This document shows, in pieces, positions 42,746-52,084 of a stretch of DNA of 64,000 bases. The notes beneath the pieces were generated by a model. It had not been told where the DNA came from. It saw only the letters and a program-made list of their open reading frames with translations, and did no database searches. A program made the translations under genes and the position numbers. Numbering within the stretch: the stretch's first letter is position 1; every line of letters starts with the position of its first letter. Source of the DNA: an uncultured Bacteroides sp. (GTDB taxonomy: Bacteria > Bacteroidota > Bacteroidia > Bacteroidales > Bacteroidaceae); contig CAAEFE010000115.1 of the NCBI GenBank assembly GCA_900755095.1, positions 1 through 64,000 on the forward strand, written 5' to 3'.

Positions 42746-45037
42746 ATGAAAAAACTCGCTCTATTAGCTTTTACTTTATTTAGTGCGTGGAATATGGATG
42801 CTAAAACGATTACCGGACCAGTGGACTATGTTAGTCCGCTGGTAGGTACTCAGTCCAAGCACGCCTTATCTACCGGAAACACTTATCCCGCTATCGCCCT
42901 TCCCTGGGGAATGAACTTTTGGGTTCCCCAGACCGGAAAAATGGGGGATGGCTGGGCATATACCTATGATGCCGATAAAATCAGAGGTTTTAAACAAACC
43001 CACCAGCCCAGCCCCTGGATCAATGATTACGGTCAGTTCTCCATCATGCCGATTACCGGTAAAGCCGTTTTCGATCAGGATCAGCGTGCCAGCTGGTTCT
43101 CGCATAAAGCAGAAACGGCTACTCCTTACTATTACAAAGTATACCTTGCCGACCATGATGTAGTAACCGAGATTGCTCCGACAGAAAGAGCGGCAGCATT
43201 CCGCTTCACTTTCCCTGAGAACGATCACTCTTATGTAGTTGTAGATGCTTTCGACAACGGTTCGTTTGTGAAAGTCATCCCTTCGGAAAACAAGATTATC
43301 GGTTATACGACCAAGAACAGCGGCGGTGTTCCTGCAAACTTCAAGAATTACTTCGTACTGGAGTTTGACAAGCCTTTTACTTATACGGCAGCTGTTGCCA
43401 ATGGTAACATCGATACCAATAAACTGGAAGCCAACGATAAGCATGCCGGCGCATTGATCGGCTTTAAAACCCGTAAAGGCGAACAGGTAAATGTACGTGT
43501 AGCTTCTTCTTTCATCAGCCCCGAACAGGCGGAACTGAACTTGAAAGAGTTGGGCAAAGATAACATAGACCAGATTGCGGCAAAAGGCCGTAAGGTATGG
43601 AACGACGTTTTGGGACGCATCGAAGTGGAAGATGATGATATCGACCATTTGCGTACTTTCTACTCCTGCCTGTATCGTTCGGTACTTTTCCCCAGAAGCT
43701 TCTACGAAATAGACGCGAAAGGAGATATCGTTCACTACAGTCCTTATAATGGTGAAGTACTTCCCGGCTATATGTTTACCGATACCGGTTTTTGGGATAC
43801 GTTCCGTTGTCTTTTCCCTTTCCTGAACCTGATGTATCCGTCTATGAACATGAAGATGCAGGAAGGATTGGTAAATACCTACAAAGAAAGCGGCTTCCTG
43901 CCGGAATGGGCAAGCCCGGGACACAGAGGCTGTATGGTTGGCAACAATTCGGCTTCAGTAGTTGCCGATGCTTACCTGAAAGGTCTGAAAGGATATGATA
44001 TCGAAACCCTTTGGGAAGCTGTAAAGCACGGAGCTAATGCGGTACATCCGCAGGTTTCTTCTACCGGACGTCTGGGCTATGACTACTACAATAAGCTCGG
44101 TTATGTTCCTTACAACGTAGGCATCAATGAAAATGCAGCCCGCACACTGGAGTATGCTTATAATGACTGGTGTATCTATCAGCTGGGTAAGGCCTTGAAC
44201 AAGCCTAAAAAGGAAATTGAGATCTTTGCAAAGAGAGCCATGAACTATAAGAATCTGTATGATCCCGAACATAAACTGATGCGCGGCAAGAATGAGGATG
44301 GCAAATTCCAGTCTCCGTTCAACCCGTTGAAGTGGGGAGACGCTTTCACCGAAGGAAACAGCTGGCATTATACCTGGTCCGTATTCCATGATCCTCAGGG
44401 ATTGATCGACCTGATGGGCGGAAAAGACGGCTTCAACCAGATGATGGACTCTGTATTTATCCTGCCTCCTGTCTTTGACGACAGTTATTATGGCGGTGTC
44501 ATCCACGAAATCCGTGAGATGCAGATTATGAATATGGGTAACTATGCACACGGTAACCAGCCTATCCAGCATATGCTGTATATGTACAACTACTCCGGTC
44601 AGCCGTGGAAAGCGCAGCACTGGATTCGTGAAGTGATGGATAAGCTTTATACTCCTGCTCCCGACGGTTATTGTGGTGATGAGGACAACGGCCAGACTTC
44701 TGCGTGGTATGTGTTCTCTGCCATGGGCTTCTATCCGGTATGTCCGGGTACGGATGAGTATATTCTCGGTACTCCTTACTTCAAACAGATGAAGCTGCAT
44801 CTTGAAAATGGAAAGACAGTAACCATCTCCGCTCCAAATAACGGAGACGACAAACGTTATATCTCTTCCATGACCTTGAACGGCAAAGACCATACAAAGA
44901 ACTACGTGACTCACGAGGACCTTATGAACGGTGCTTCCATCACTTTCAAGATGGATTCCAAACCCAATGAGCAGCGTGGTACCAAAGAAACCGATTTCCC
45001 TTATTCTTTCTCCAACGAATTTAAAAAGAAAAAGTAA
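42746..45037 (+). CDS. GH92 alpha-mannosidase
   Basis: A 763-residue GH92 enzyme with a signal peptide (MKKLALLAFTLFSAWNMDA), predicted periplasmic. N-terminal beta domain: YVSPLVGTQSKHALSTGNTY, PAIALPWGMNFWVPQTG, GWAYTYDADKIRGFKQTHQP. The C-terminal (alpha/alpha)6 barrel has IHEIREM with Glu588 as the likely acid and GDEDNGQTSAWYVFSAMGFY with the base-side acidic cluster D645-E646-D647. GH92 enzymes are calcium-dependent inverting exo-alpha-mannosidases; most act on alpha-1,2 or alpha-1,3 links, which would suit removal of mannan side chains. Four bp separate it from the GH125 gene. Confidence 0.94.
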   Translation: MKKLALLAFTLFSAWNMDAKTITGPVDYVSPLVGTQSKHALSTGNTYPAIALPWGMNFWVPQTGKMGDGWAYTYDADKIRGFKQTHQPSPWINDYGQFSIMPITGKAVFDQDQRASWFSHKAETATPYYYKVYLADHDVVTEIAPTERAAAFRFTFPENDHSYVVVDAFDNGSFVKVIPSENKIIGYTTKNSGGVPANFKNYFVLEFDKPFTYTAAVANGNIDTNKLEANDKHAGALIGFKTRKGEQVNVRVASSFISPEQAELNLKELGKDNIDQIAAKGRKVWNDVLGRIEVEDDDIDHLRTFYSCLYRSVLFPRSFYEIDAKGDIVHYSPYNGEVLPGYMFTDTGFWDTFRCLFPFLNLMYPSMNMKMQEGLVNTYKESGFLPEWASPGHRGCMVGNNSASVVADAYLKGLKGYDIETLWEAVKHGANAVHPQVSSTGRLGYDYYNKLGYVPYNVGINENAARTLEYAYNDWCIYQLGKALNKPKKEIEIFAKRAMNYKNLYDPEHKLMRGKNEDGKFQSPFNPLKWGDAFTEGNSWHYTWSVFHDPQGLIDLMGGKDGFNQMMDSVFILPPVFDDSYYGGVIHEIREMQIMNMGNYAHGNQPIQHMLYMYNYSGQPWKAQHWIREVMDKLYTPAPDGYCGDEDNGQTSAWYVFSAMGFYPVCPGTDEYILGTPYFKQMKLHLENGKTVTISAPNNGDDKRYISSMTLNGKDHTKNYVTHEDLMNGASITFKMDSKPNEQRGTKETDFPYSFSNEFKKKK

Positions 45038-45040
45038 TTT

Positions 45041-46504
45041 ATGAAGAAGCAAGTAAAATATATCAGTGCGGGTATGCTGGCAGGCATGCTCCTTTGTGGC
45101 GGTCAGATGCAGGCTGCAAATACGATGTCCGGAATGCATGTATGTGTGACGGACGCTATTCAGAAAGACAATCGTCCGGAAGTTTCCAAACGTCTTTTCC
45201 GTTCGAATGCGGTAGAAAAGGAAATCATCCGTGTGCAGAAACTTCTGAAAAACGAGAAACTGGCATGGATGTTCGCAAACTGTTTCCCCAATACCATCGA
45301 TACTACCGTACACTTCCGCAAAGGCGCGGATGGCAAACCGGATACATTCGTTTATACGGGCGACATTCACGCAATGTGGCTTCGTGACTCGGGTGCGCAG
45401 GTATGGCCGTATGTGCAGTTGGCAAACTCCGATCCCGAACTGAAAGAGATGCTGGCAGGTGTTATCCTCCGCCAGTTCAAATGTATCAATATCGATCCGT
45501 ATGCAAACGCATTTAATGACGGTGCCGTTGAAGACAATCACTGGATGAGTGACCTGACCGATATGAAGCCGGAACTGCACGAGCGTAAATGGGAAATCGA
45601 TTCACTTTGCTACCCGCTGCGTCTGGCTTATCACTACTGGAAAACAACCGGAGATGCCAGCATCTTCTCAGAAGAATGGATTCAGGCTATCACCAATGTG
45701 CTGAAAACATTCAAGGAACAACAGCGCAAAGACGGAGTTGGCCCGTATAAATTCCAGCGTAAGACAGAACGTGCATTGGATACATTGAATAATGACGGAC
45801 TCGGAGCACCAGTGAAACCGGTTGGTCTGATCGTCTCCTGCTTCCGTCCTTCGGATGATGCGACGACTCTTCAATATCTGGTACCTTCCAATTTCTTTGC
45901 CGTATCTTCATTGCGCAAAGCAGCCGAAATACTTGATAAGGTAAATAAGAAGACTGCTTTGGCTAAGGAATGCAAAGACCTGGCAAAGGAAGTAGAGACA
46001 GCATTGAAGAAATATGCGGTATACAACCACCCGAAATATGGTAAAATCTATGCTTTTGAGGTAGACGGCTTCGGAAATCACTTCCTGATGGATGATGCCA
46101 ATGTACCGAGCCTGCTTGCCATGCCTTATCTGGGTGATGTAGATGTAAACGATCCTATCTATCAGAATACCCGTAAATTCGTGTGGAGCGAAGACAATCC
46201 TTACTTCTTCAAAGGCAAGGCAGGCGAAGGTATCGGCGGACCGCATATCGGTTATGATATGGTGTGGCCGATGAGTATCATGATGAAAGCCTTCACCAGC
46301 AAGGATGATGCGGAAATCAAAACCTGTATCAAAATGCTGATGGATACCGATGCCGGAACAGGCTTTATGCATGAATCTTTCCACAAAGACGATCCGAAGA
46401 ACTTCACCCGTGCCTGGTTTGCCTGGCAGAATACGCTTTTCGGAGAACTGATTCTTAAGTTGGTTAACGAAGGCAAAGTAGATTTATTGAATAGTATCAA
46501 TTAA
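45041..46504 (+). CDS. GH125 exo-alpha-1,6-mannosidase
   Basis: A 487-residue protein with a signal peptide (MKKQVKYISAGMLAGMLLCG). The family-125 pattern is clear: KLAWMFANCFPNTIDTTVHF, TGDIHAMWLRDSGAQVWPY, DGAVEDNHWMSDLTDMKPEL, YHYWKTTGDASIF, CFRPSDDATTLQYLVPSNFF, HIGYDMVWPMSIMMKA and MHESFHKDDPKNFTRAWFAW. GH125 enzymes are inverting exo-acting alpha-1,6-mannosidases, expected here to convert debranched backbone oligosaccharides to mannose in the periplasm. Translationally close to GH92 upstream and the epimerase 10 bp downstream. Confidence 0.95.
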   Translation: MKKQVKYISAGMLAGMLLCGGQMQAANTMSGMHVCVTDAIQKDNRPEVSKRLFRSNAVEKEIIRVQKLLKNEKLAWMFANCFPNTIDTTVHFRKGADGKPDTFVYTGDIHAMWLRDSGAQVWPYVQLANSDPELKEMLAGVILRQFKCINIDPYANAFNDGAVEDNHWMSDLTDMKPELHERKWEIDSLCYPLRLAYHYWKTTGDASIFSEEWIQAITNVLKTFKEQQRKDGVGPYKFQRKTERALDTLNNDGLGAPVKPVGLIVSCFRPSDDATTLQYLVPSNFFAVSSLRKAAEILDKVNKKTALAKECKDLAKEVETALKKYAVYNHPKYGKIYAFEVDGFGNHFLMDDANVPSLLAMPYLGDVDVNDPIYQNTRKFVWSEDNPYFFKGKAGEGIGGPHIGYDMVWPMSIMMKAFTSKDDAEIKTCIKMLMDTDAGTGFMHESFHKDDPKNFTRAWFAWQNTLFGELILKLVNEGKVDLLNSIN

Positions 46505-46513
46505 TAGAATACC

Positions 46514-47647
46514 ATGAAAAAGTTATGTGTATGGGCAGTTGCCGCCCTCTTAATGGCAGCTTGTACACCGAAAGCCGAGAAAACAACGGATTCCGGTTTA
46601 TTGCAAAGTAACTTCCAGATGGAAGTGGATGGAAAGAAAACAGATTTGTATACCTTGCGCAACAAGAACAACATGGAAGTTTGTGTAACGAACTTCGGTG
46701 GTCGTATCGTTTCAGTGATGGTACCCGACAAGGACGGACAGATGCGTGATGTAGTGCTCGGCTTCGATTCGATTCAGGATTATGTCAGCAAGCCTTCGGA
46801 CTTCGGAGCAAGCATCGGCCGTTATGCTAACCGTATCAACCAAGGTCGATTTACTTTGGACGGTACTGAGTATCAGTTGCCTCAGAATAATTACGGTCAC
46901 TGCCTGCATGGCGGTCCGCAAGGATTCCAGTACCGTGTGTTTGATGCCGTTCAGCCGAATCCGCAAGAACTGGAATTGACTTACACGGCAGAAGATGGCG
47001 AAGAAGGTTTCCCGGGAAATATCACTTGTAAAGTGTTGATGAAGCTGACAGACGATAATGCGATCGATATCCGTTACGAAGCGGAAACCGACAAGCCGAC
47101 CATTGTGAATATGACTAACCACTCTTACTTCAATCTTGACGGAGACGCAGCCCGTAATGAGGCGCATCTGCTGACAATTGATGCTGACTATTATACTCCG
47201 GTAGACAGTACCTTCATGACTACAGGCGAGATCGCTCCGGTTGAAGGAACTCCGATGGACTTCCGCACTCCGACTCCGGTAGGCGCACGTATCAATGACT
47301 ACGATTTCGTACAGTTGAAGAATGGTAACGGTTACGATCATAACTGGGTATTGAATACTAAGGGCGACATTACCCGTAAGTGTGCTACTCTCGAATCACC
47401 GCTGACTGGTATCGTACTCGATGTATATACTAACGAACCGGGTATTCAGGTATATGCAGGAAACTTCCTGGATGGTTCGTTGACCGGAAAGAAAGGTATC
47501 ACTTACAACCAGCGTGCTTCCGTATGTCTCGAAACTCAGAAGTATCCCGATACTCCGAACAAACCGGAATGGCCTTCGGCAGTACTTCGTCCGGGCGAGA
47601 AATATATGAGTCAGTGTATCTTTAAGTTCTCTGTAAACAAGAATTAA
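46514..47647 (+). CDS. galM: Aldose 1-epimerase (GalM-type) lipoprotein, copy 1
   Basis: A 377-residue GalM-family protein anchored by a lipobox (LLMAACTPKAEK); the basic residues after Cys predict a periplasm-facing anchor. Family residues are present: His132 in CLHGGPQGFQY, His203 in MTNHSYFNLDG and Glu340 in VCLETQKYPDTPN. It should interconvert alpha and beta anomers of released hexoses, feeding uptake. By manual comparison it differs from the copy at 52085 at about 34 of 377 residues, mostly in the first 40. Confidence 0.93.
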   Translation: MKKLCVWAVAALLMAACTPKAEKTTDSGLLQSNFQMEVDGKKTDLYTLRNKNNMEVCVTNFGGRIVSVMVPDKDGQMRDVVLGFDSIQDYVSKPSDFGASIGRYANRINQGRFTLDGTEYQLPQNNYGHCLHGGPQGFQYRVFDAVQPNPQELELTYTAEDGEEGFPGNITCKVLMKLTDDNAIDIRYEAETDKPTIVNMTNHSYFNLDGDAARNEAHLLTIDADYYTPVDSTFMTTGEIAPVEGTPMDFRTPTPVGARINDYDFVQLKNGNGYDHNWVLNTKGDITRKCATLESPLTGIVLDVYTNEPGIQVYAGNFLDGSLTGKKGITYNQRASVCLETQKYPDTPNKPEWPSAVLRPGEKYMSQCIFKFSVNKN

Positions 47648-47678
47648 AGATAAGTATATTATATCATTAGTTTATCCT

Positions 47679-47715
47679 ATCCTGTCATTCAGAGCGTAGC
47701 GAAGAGTGACAGGAT
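47679..47715. repeat. Palindromic repeat with TCATTCAGAGCGTAGCGAAG core
   Basis: ATCCTGTCA (47679-47687) pairs perfectly with TGACAGGAT (47707-47715); the loop holds TTCAGAGCGTAGCGAAGAG. It resembles the dispersed TCATTCTGAGCG-type palindromic elements I know from several bacterial genomes, including Bacteroidetes. Lies between galM copy 1 and the second GH92 and could also act as a weak terminator. Confidence 0.55.
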
Positions 47716-47732
47716 GATACTATTTTAGAAGC

Positions 47733-49748
47733 ATGAAAAACAACCGAAGCAGATGGTATGCCCTTCTTTTAGTCGTGTTATCTATCATGACACCGTCAGT
47801 TGCACAAAATACAAAGTATGTCAACTTGTTTATCGGTACTTCCGGTGATAACGGACAGGTAGCTCCGGGCGCTGCCGCTCCTTTCGGAATGGTTTGTGTG
47901 TGTCCGGATAATGATCCGCGTAGCCATGCCGGTTATGATTATGCAGTGACGAAAGTCTCCGGTATCTCTGTCAACCGCCTCTCCGGAGTGGGATGTAGTG
48001 GCGGAGGAGGAAACCTGCGCATTCGTCCGGTAGCTCCTTCACAGGAATTGCATATTAAAAAGTCCCGCGAGAAAGCAACTCCCGGATATTACTCGACAGC
48101 TTTTACCAATGGTATCAAAACTGAATTGACAGCGACCAACGCTATGGCGGTGGAACGCTATAAATTTCCCCGAAGCCTTTCCGCTGCCCTTTGGATAGAC
48201 TTCGCCTCTACGTTTGAAGACGTAGCTACCTGCCATTACAAACGTATATCGGAAACTTGCATCGAAGGCTATGTACAGGCAAAGAACGTCTGCGGACATG
48301 GACGCTACAAACTCTATTTCTCCTTAAATACCAGCCATCCTTTCCAGTTGGAAGAACAGAAAGAGACGACTGCCTGCCTTACCTTTGGCAAAAAGGTACG
48401 TTCGGTGGAAGTCCGTATCGGACTGTCTGCGTTAAGTTCCGAACTGGCGAGCTGGGAATGTGCCCGTTGGGAAAAGATGGACTTCGAAGATGTGAAATCC
48501 CGGACCGCTGATCAGTGGGAAAAACAACTGTCGGCTATCGACGTCAAAGGAGGCAAGAAAGATGACAGGGTCATTTTCTATACTTCCCTGTATCGTACTT
48601 ACCTGAGTCCGGCGGATGTCAGTTCTCCGGACGGAGCTTATCTGGGTACGGATGGAAAAGTGTATATCTCAGAAGACTTCCGATATTACAGTAACTGGTC
48701 GTTATGGGATACCTTCCGCACTAAATTTCCTTTGTTGGTACTGACCGAACCTGCGAAGATGCGGGATATGGCGACTTCCCTGATTCATCTGTATGCAACG
48801 GGAAAGAAAGACTGGTCCACCGGATTCGAGTCTACCCCGACAGTACGTACGGAACATGCCGTAATTCTCTTGCTGGACGCTTACCGGAAAGGAATTACCA
48901 ACCTTGATTTCCGTAAAGGATACGCTGGTATGAAGCAGGAAATGGAGCGGCTGCCCATGCGTTCGCCCGACCAGAAGATGGAATCGGCATATGACTTGTG
49001 GGCAATGGCAAAGATTGCGGAAATCATCGGTGAAAAGGCGGATTCCGAACAATACCGGCAACGTTCGGTCTCTCTTTTTGAAGAAACATGGAAAAAGGAA
49101 TTTATGAATGTGACTCCCGCTTTTGAAGTGATGAAGAACAACGGACTCTATCAGGGAACCCGTTGGCAATACCGATGGGCGGCTCCACAATACATTGATA
49201 AAATGATAGAATGGGTAGGGCAGGACTCTCTTCGTTTGCAACTTACCTATTTCTTCGACCATCACCTTTATAATCAGGGAAACGAACCGGATATCCATGT
49301 TCCTTACCTGTTCAACCGACTTGGGGCACCGGAGAAAACCCAGCAGATAGTGCGCAGTCTGATGACCGAACCGATGATCCATAAATATGGAGGCAACTCG
49401 GAATTTAAGACTCCTTATCTGGGTAAAGCATTCAAGAATGCCCCCGAAGGGTATAGTCCCGAAATGGACGAAGACGACGGTACGATGAGTGCCTGGTACG
49501 TGTTCGGGGCAATGGGTTTCTATCCTCTGCTTGTGGGAGATGAATACTATGATCTGACCTCTCCGCTTTTCGACAGGGTACTGTTGCGGTTGACGAATGG
49601 AAACGTACTTACTATTCAGACAGAAGGACGGAAAAAGAAAGACGCACCGATCAAAAGTATCCATTTCAACGGGAAAAAGATTGCTGACTACCGTATATCT
49701 CACAATGAACTGATAAAAGGCGGAGAATTGATTTATAATTATAAATAA
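47733..49748 (+). CDS. GH92 alpha-mannosidase (second)
   Basis: A 671-residue GH92 enzyme, shorter and only distantly similar to the one at 42746. Signal peptide to about residue 24 (LVVLSIMTPSVAQ). N-terminal domain: KYVNLFIGTSGDNGQVAPGA, AAPFGMVCVCPDNDPRSHAG, ISVNRLSGVGCSGGGGNLRI. C-terminal barrel: WSLWDTFRTKFPLLVLTEP, NQGNEPDIHVPYLFN with Glu518 as the likely acid, and MDEDDGTMSAWYVFGAMGFY with the acidic cluster at 579-582. The divergence between the two GH92s suggests different linkage specificities, for example alpha-1,2 versus alpha-1,3. Confidence 0.94.
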   Translation: MKNNRSRWYALLLVVLSIMTPSVAQNTKYVNLFIGTSGDNGQVAPGAAAPFGMVCVCPDNDPRSHAGYDYAVTKVSGISVNRLSGVGCSGGGGNLRIRPVAPSQELHIKKSREKATPGYYSTAFTNGIKTELTATNAMAVERYKFPRSLSAALWIDFASTFEDVATCHYKRISETCIEGYVQAKNVCGHGRYKLYFSLNTSHPFQLEEQKETTACLTFGKKVRSVEVRIGLSALSSELASWECARWEKMDFEDVKSRTADQWEKQLSAIDVKGGKKDDRVIFYTSLYRTYLSPADVSSPDGAYLGTDGKVYISEDFRYYSNWSLWDTFRTKFPLLVLTEPAKMRDMATSLIHLYATGKKDWSTGFESTPTVRTEHAVILLLDAYRKGITNLDFRKGYAGMKQEMERLPMRSPDQKMESAYDLWAMAKIAEIIGEKADSEQYRQRSVSLFEETWKKEFMNVTPAFEVMKNNGLYQGTRWQYRWAAPQYIDKMIEWVGQDSLRLQLTYFFDHHLYNQGNEPDIHVPYLFNRLGAPEKTQQIVRSLMTEPMIHKYGGNSEFKTPYLGKAFKNAPEGYSPEMDEDDGTMSAWYVFGAMGFYPLLVGDEYYDLTSPLFDRVLLRLTNGNVLTIQTEGRKKKDAPIKSIHFNGKKIADYRISHNELIKGGELIYNYK

Positions 49749-49806
49749 ACCGAATTAAAACAAGGCTGACTAAAAAGTCGGTAGTATCTCCAAAAAAATA
49801 TTCAAA

Positions 49807-51870
49807 ATGAAACAGAAACGATCTTTTAAAATAGGTGTTGCGGGTACGCTGCTGACTGTCGGGTTACTGACAGCAGCTTTTACTACACGCACTGCCAGTG
49901 AGTCTGTAAGGGTGATGGACCGCCCCGACACAGAATCGACGAATGTGAATTATGTGAGCTATCGGGCCCCGCTCCGTCCGTTGAACTTTATTAAGCTGCC
50001 TGTCGGCAGCATCCAGCCGGAAGGCTGGGTAAAGAAGTACCTCGAACTGCAACGTGACGGGCTGACCGGACATCTGGGAGAAATCAGTGCCTGGCTGGAG
50101 AAAGATAATAACGCCTGGCTGACAACCGGTGGTGATCATGGCTGGGAAGAAGTACCTTACTGGCTGAAAGGTTATGGCAACCTTGCCTATATCCTGAATG
50201 ACCCGAAAATGATTGCAGAAACAAAAACATGGATTGAAGGTGTATTTGCCAGTTGCCAGCCCGATGGATACTTCGGTCCTGTCAACGAACGGAACGGCAA
50301 GCGTGAGTTGTGGGCACAGATGATTATGCTCTGGTGTCTGCAATCTTATTATGAGTATTCTCAGGACCAACGGGTTATTGACCTGATGACGAACTACTTC
50401 AAATGGCAGATGACTGTCCCCGACGATAAACTTCTGGAAGACTATTGGGAAAACAGCCGTGGCGGTGACAACATCATCAGTATCTATTGGCTTTATAACC
50501 ATACCGGAGATGCCTTCCTGCTGGACCTTGCCAAGAAGATTCACCGCAACACAGCCGACTGGACAAAATCAACCTCCCTACCCAACTGGCACAATGTGAA
50601 CATCGCCCAGTGTTTCCGCGAACCTGCCACTTATTATATGCAGACCGGAGATTCCGCCATGCTCAAAGCCTCTTATAATGTACATCATTTGATCCGTCGC
50701 ACTTTTGGCCAGGTTCCGGGCGGTATGTTCGGTGCCGACGAGAATGCCCGTCTGGGATATATCGATCCTCGTCAGGGAGTGGAAACCTGCGGACTGGTGG
50801 AACAGATGGCTTCCGATGAGATCATGCTCTGTATGACAGGTGACCCGATGTGGGCTGAGCATTGCGAAGAAGTGGCTTTCAACTCTTATCCTGCCGCTGT
50901 GATGCCGGACTTCAAGGCTTTGCGCTACATCACTTGTCCGAATCATACTGTCAGTGACTCAAAGAACCATCATCCGGGTATTGACAACCGTGGTCCGTTC
51001 CTTTCCATGAATCCGTTCAGCAGCCGTTGCTGTCAGCATAACCATGCACAAGGCTGGCCTTATTTTTCGGAACATCTGATATTGGCAACTCCCGACAACG
51101 GTATTGCTGCCGCCATCTATGCTGCTTGTAAAGCTACGGTAAAAGTGGGTAATGGAAAAGAAATCGTCCTTCACGAAGAGACTAACTATCCTTTTGAAGA
51201 AGGCATCAAATTCACCGTTTCTACCGATGAAAAGGTCGATTTTCCGTTCTACCTCCGCATTCCTTCATGGACTGAAGGAGCCGAAGTGCGTGTCAACGGA
51301 AAGAAGATCAGTGTGAAACCTGTATCCGGTAAATACCTTTGTATCGAACGCGAATGGGCGGATGGTGATAAAGTAGAAATGACTCTTCCGATGTCTTTGT
51401 CCATGCGTACGTGGCAAGTCAATAAGAACAGTGTAAGTGTGGATTATGGTCCGTTGACTTTATCTCTGAAGATTGACGAGAAATATATAGAAAAAGACAG
51501 TCGTGAAACGGCTATCGGTGACTCCAAATGGCAGAAAGGTGCTGACCCGAAGAAGTGGCCTACTACTGAAATCTATGCTAACAGTCCCTGGAACTATTCG
51601 TTGGTATTGGATAAGAAAGAGCCTTTGAAGAACTTCAAAGTCGTTCGTAAGTCCTGGCCTGCTGATAACTTCCCGTTCACGGTGGCCAATGTGCCTTTGG
51701 AAGTGAAAGCTACCGGCCGGATTATCCCCGAATGGCAGATTGACGAAACTGGACTTTGCGGTGTATTGCCCGAAGAAGATGCGGTGAAAGGCGCTAAAGA
51801 AGAGATTACATTGATTCCGATGGGAGCGGCCCGGTTGAGAATATCGGCTTTCCCGAATACAAAGGAGTAA
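49807..51870 (+). CDS. GH127-type (DUF1680) glycoside hydrolase
   Basis: A 687-residue exported protein (signal-like N-terminus with TLLTVGLLTAAFTTRTA). Blocks of the GH127/DUF1680 family: LRPLNFIKLPVGSIQPEGWV, WEEVPYWLKGYGNLAYIL, RGGDNIISIYWLYNHTGD, PGGMFGADENARLGYIDPRQ. The metal and catalytic set is visible as Glu326-x-Cys328 (GVETCGLVEQM) and Cys408-Cys409 (SSRCCQHNHAQG), matching the Glu-Cys...Cys-Cys pattern of the zinc-dependent cysteine-nucleophile beta-L-arabinofuranosidases. Known members also hydrolyse other unusual furanosides, so specificity is open. An odd companion for mannan enzymes; it points to arabinose or another furanoside on the substrate. Confidence 0.9.
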   Translation: MKQKRSFKIGVAGTLLTVGLLTAAFTTRTASESVRVMDRPDTESTNVNYVSYRAPLRPLNFIKLPVGSIQPEGWVKKYLELQRDGLTGHLGEISAWLEKDNNAWLTTGGDHGWEEVPYWLKGYGNLAYILNDPKMIAETKTWIEGVFASCQPDGYFGPVNERNGKRELWAQMIMLWCLQSYYEYSQDQRVIDLMTNYFKWQMTVPDDKLLEDYWENSRGGDNIISIYWLYNHTGDAFLLDLAKKIHRNTADWTKSTSLPNWHNVNIAQCFREPATYYMQTGDSAMLKASYNVHHLIRRTFGQVPGGMFGADENARLGYIDPRQGVETCGLVEQMASDEIMLCMTGDPMWAEHCEEVAFNSYPAAVMPDFKALRYITCPNHTVSDSKNHHPGIDNRGPFLSMNPFSSRCCQHNHAQGWPYFSEHLILATPDNGIAAAIYAACKATVKVGNGKEIVLHEETNYPFEEGIKFTVSTDEKVDFPFYLRIPSWTEGAEVRVNGKKISVKPVSGKYLCIEREWADGDKVEMTLPMSLSMRTWQVNKNSVSVDYGPLTLSLKIDEKYIEKDSRETAIGDSKWQKGADPKKWPTTEIYANSPWNYSLVLDKKEPLKNFKVVRKSWPADNFPFTVANVPLEVKATGRIIPEWQIDETGLCGVLPEEDAVKGAKEEITLIPMGAARLRISAFPNTKE

Positions 51871-52084
51871 CTGGTGATGGAATCAGTTTACTTGAATTTG
51901 TTATAAGATAAATCATTTTGATTTAGAAAGATATAAGTGTTTATGATTGCATCATTGGCGAAATGACTGATTTGTGCTATTATTTGGAAAGAATGTTGCC
52001 TCCAAACTATCAGAATTTCGCCAATTTTGCAATCTAAATAAAAGATGTTCGTTGAACTAATTTATAATAATACTTATATCAACC

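Noticed and set aside
42866..43924. A 352-codon minus-strand open frame inside GH92
   Set aside because: Antisense to the conserved GH92 N-terminal domain, with no recognisable family blocks.
43955..45580. A 541-codon open frame on the minus strand
   Set aside because: It runs antisense through the GH92 and GH125 genes, both of which match their families over full length. The translation shows no domain or signal peptide and looks like the shadow of a GC-richer coding strand.
48702..49703. A 333-codon minus-strand open frame inside the second GH92
   Set aside because: Antisense to the catalytic barrel of GH92; the composition is that of a shadow frame (rich in His, Arg and Phe).
49766..49790. 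Short hairpin (GACT-AAAA-AGTC) suggesting an insertion-sequence end
   Set aside because: Only a 4-bp stem, with no transposase remnant or matching second end; too weak to report as a mobile element.
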